Shown piece by piece: positions 62,171-64,000 of a stretch of 64,000 nt of DNA. The stretch is from Scleromitrula shiraiana (taxonomy: Eukaryota > Ascomycota > Leotiomycetes > Helotiales > Sclerotiniaceae), in contig JABELC010000004.1 in NCBI GenBank assembly GCA_028455995.1, positions 2,108,001 through 2,172,000 of the forward strand, written 5' to 3'. A program made the position numbers and the translations under genes. Within the stretch, counting starts at the first letter, position 1, and every line of letters starts with the position of its first letter. The notes under the pieces were generated by a model. It had not been told where the DNA came from. It did not search any database and saw nothing but the letters and a program-made list of their open reading frames with translations.

Positions 62171-62811
62171 ATGGCTTCTACTCAGTCAGTTCAGTGCTTC
62201 GGAAAGAAGAAGACTGGTAAGGAAATTTTCAATTAGCTTAAAAGGCTCAGAAATGATAGAATGCTAACATTTTAAAACAGCCACCGCAGTCGCCCACTGC
62301 AAGGTACGCATCGAGTCCAGCCTTTTTATCACGAAACCCAAACGAATTCCCGAATAAAATCGAAGGACGAGTATGCTAATTGGATGGATTTAGGCCGGAA
62401 AGGGACTTGTTAAGGTTAACGGAAAGCCTTTGAACTTGGTTCAACCAGAGGTCTTGAGATTCAAGGTCTACGAGCCCCTCCTCATCGTTGGTCTCGACAG
62501 ATTCTCCGGTGTTGACATCCGTGTCCGAGTCACCGGTGGTGGTCAAACCTCCCAAATCTACGCCATCCGTCAAGCCATCTCCAAGGCCATCGTTGCCTAC
62601 TACCAAAAGTTCGTCGATGAGCACTCCAAGAACCAATTGAAGCAAGCCCTCGTTACCTACGACAGAACTCTCTTGGTTGCCGATAACAGACGCTGCGAGC
62701 CAAAGAAATTCGGAGGTCAGTCATTTTACGTTTTGGGGGTAGCCGGAATCATAGCTGACATATATAATAGGTCCCGGAGCCAGAGCCAGATACCAAAAAT
62801 CTTACCGTTAA
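62171..62811 (+). CDS. RPS16: 40S ribosomal protein S16 (uS9)
   Basis: Predicted 143 aa, the family's exact usual length, from exons 62171-62216, 62281-62303, 62394-62715 and 62771-62811. The sequence starts MASTQSVQCFGKKKTATAV, includes CKAGKGLVKVNGKPLNLVQP, LIVGLDRFSGVDIRVRV, GGGQTSQIYAIRQAISKA and LLVADNRRCEPKKFGGPGAR, and ends ARYQKSYR. The terminal RYQKSYR reaches the decoding site of the small subunit and contacts initiator or P-site tRNA. Introns near the 5' end (after codons 15 and 23) and one short 3' exon are typical of fungal ribosomal protein genes. The gene shares a divergent promoter region with SNF8. Identity is certain. Confidence 0.98.
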
Positions 62812-63463
62812 AGAGGGATTGTTCGAGGGGTGGTGGATCTGGAGAAATGGTTATGCTGCATTTGCATTGGACTGGCATTTTTTGCTGGTATGTAGAATTT
62901 TAGGCAAATAAATGCAAGATTCTTCCGGCACGTTCACAAAATGGAGCAATTAGGGTAATGGGAAATTTGATCAAGATGGGATTTGCAGTTGTGATTATAC
63001 TTCCCGAAGGTTCCGATGTGATCTACGAATGGCTATATGTCTGTAGTCGCAGGCTGTATACGTCAATGTCGATATTCTGTGATTACTGTTGCACTGAGCA
63101 GAATCTCCCATTCTAATGTGTGCTACTGTAGTGCGTTCTAGGAAAGTGGAGAAGATGATGGTATTGAGTGCAATAAGTATAACACTGCTTGGCTATTTTA
63201 TTGGTTGGACTCAAGATATTATATTGTATCTTTCATAAGTCTCTTCTAATTTATGGCTCGAATTTGAGCTAGTAGCAGCCCCCAAAGGTGGTAGAATGAG
63301 TGCTCATTATGACGAACGACATCAAACAGTAGTGGGTAAAATGAATGCAATTATGTATCCCACCGACCCCAAGCCATGTTTGAATACCCAATTGCCAGTA
63401 ATCTCCCCATACGCCTAGGACTCAAAAATCAAAATCCCCACCCTTTCCCCATACATACTCGAA
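62812..63463. other. Convergent intergenic region after RPS16
   Basis: 3' UTR of RPS16 and 3' flank of the gene on the minus strand. No repeat or coding feature was seen. Confidence 0.4.
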
Positions 63464-64000
63464 CTAGTCTTTCTTGATGTTCTGCAAAATCGTCTTCATC
63501 ATCTCATTACCCACTTTAGTAGCCTCCTCGAATCTAGGCGAGAAAAAGCTTTGGGTCTTCTCAAACCTATCTTTCCAGCTCTCAAAATCTCCAAATTCAA
63601 CACACTCACTCCATCCTCTAGCCGCGAATGTAAATTCTAAGTCATCAGATCGAAATGTATTATCTTCGATCGCGGTGTTAATAACTTCATCTAGTAATTT
63701 GCTATTTCGGAATAGATACTCAGTGACACCGAGCCAAAGACGGAAGAGTGGTGTACTGCAGATCATGTGGTCGTAAGGAATTATATTGAGGCGTGCCCAA
63801 CAGTCGACGATAGCTAGAAGTGAGAGATGGTTGTTAGGTGTGGGAGTTTCGGGCTTCTTACCAAGGGAGAATCGATCTAAAACTTCGTCGCGGAGGAGGA
63901 GATCCTCGGTCGAATTTTGCATGCGATGTCCAAATACAAAACGTCCGGCACTTTTAATTCGCTCCTCCAACTCTTTTCTATGCCCACCGAGCATCAACTT
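63464..64000 (-). CDS. Hypothetical protein, 3' part, start outside window
   Basis: Open from the window edge to a stop at 63,464; 178 residues are visible and the frame continues upstream beyond 64,000. The visible part is a soluble, mainly helical sequence: GGHRKELEERIKSAGRFVFG, LGKKPETPTPNN, LLAIVDCWARLNIIPYDHM, LFRLWLGVTEYLFR, FTFAARGWSECVEFGDF and a terminal helix ending TILQNIKKD. There are no membrane spans, signal, or motif that names a family. Codon use and length support a real gene. It converges on RPS16 across 650 bases. Confidence 0.7.
   Translation of the reverse strand, partial: KLMLGGHRKELEERIKSAGRFVFGHRMQNSTEDLLLRDEVLDRFSLGKKPETPTPNNHLSLLAIVDCWARLNIIPYDHMICSTPLFRLWLGVTEYLFRNSKLLDEVINTAIEDNTFRSDDLEFTFAARGWSECVEFGDFESWKDRFEKTQSFFSPRFEEATKVGNEMMKTILQNIKKD

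Overview
The window is nuclear DNA of a filamentous ascomycete. The evidence is many short introns (about 48-90 nt, gtaagt/gtatgt donors, ctaac/ctgac-like branch sites, cag/tag acceptors), a fungal non-reducing polyketide synthase, a Con7-type zinc-finger factor, SAT4/PTH11-like membrane proteins, and AT-rich islands that look RIP-decayed. Protein flavour suggests a Leotiomycete such as Botrytis/Sclerotinia relatives, but this is a guess; nothing in the window proves the genus.

1-11.1 kb is accessory in character: the 5' part of a non-reducing PKS (minus strand, cut by the window edge), a two-domain ABM-like protein, a sugar-porter MFS transporter, a Ty3/gypsy gag relic, a rhodopsin-like (SAT4) membrane protein gene with an in-frame stop, and a 133-codon C-terminal stump of a DHA2 drug-efflux transporter. 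It reads as the eroding edge of a secondary-metabolite locus.

11.5-34.3 kb is mostly conserved housekeeping separated by long low-complexity DNA: a THI20-like thiamine bifunctional protein (12 exons), a PUF RNA-binding protein (8 canonical repeats, minus strand), an unknown single-pass membrane protein, and the DEAD-box helicase DBP2 with its long downstream intron. Between them (13.8-15.9, 19-26.6 and 27.2-31.6 kb) are microsatellites, poly-G runs of 20-21, a 1,070-bp AT-rich transposon with perfect 21-bp terminal inverted repeats and an 8-bp target duplication (29,471-30,556), and a TTTA array of about 270 bp.

36.1-38.2 kb holds a polytopic membrane protein pseudogene with one nonsense codon and at least two frame changes. 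38.5-42.8 kb holds two families of diverged tandem repeats. 42.8-44.7 kb is the C2H2 factor Con7 (minus strand). 44.7-58.7 kb is a 14-kb stretch with no gene I can support.

58.7-64 kb is gene-dense again: a small secreted protein of unknown function, ESCRT-II subunit SNF8/VPS22 (minus), 40S ribosomal protein S16/uS9 (plus, head-to-head with SNF8), and the 3' part of an unrecognised gene (minus) running off the window.

Exon models for the ABM protein, MFS, THI20, PUF, DBP2, CON7, SNF8 and RPS16 were built by hand, and the summed exon lengths divide by three in each case. The models for the rhodopsin-like and secreted protein genes are less certain.
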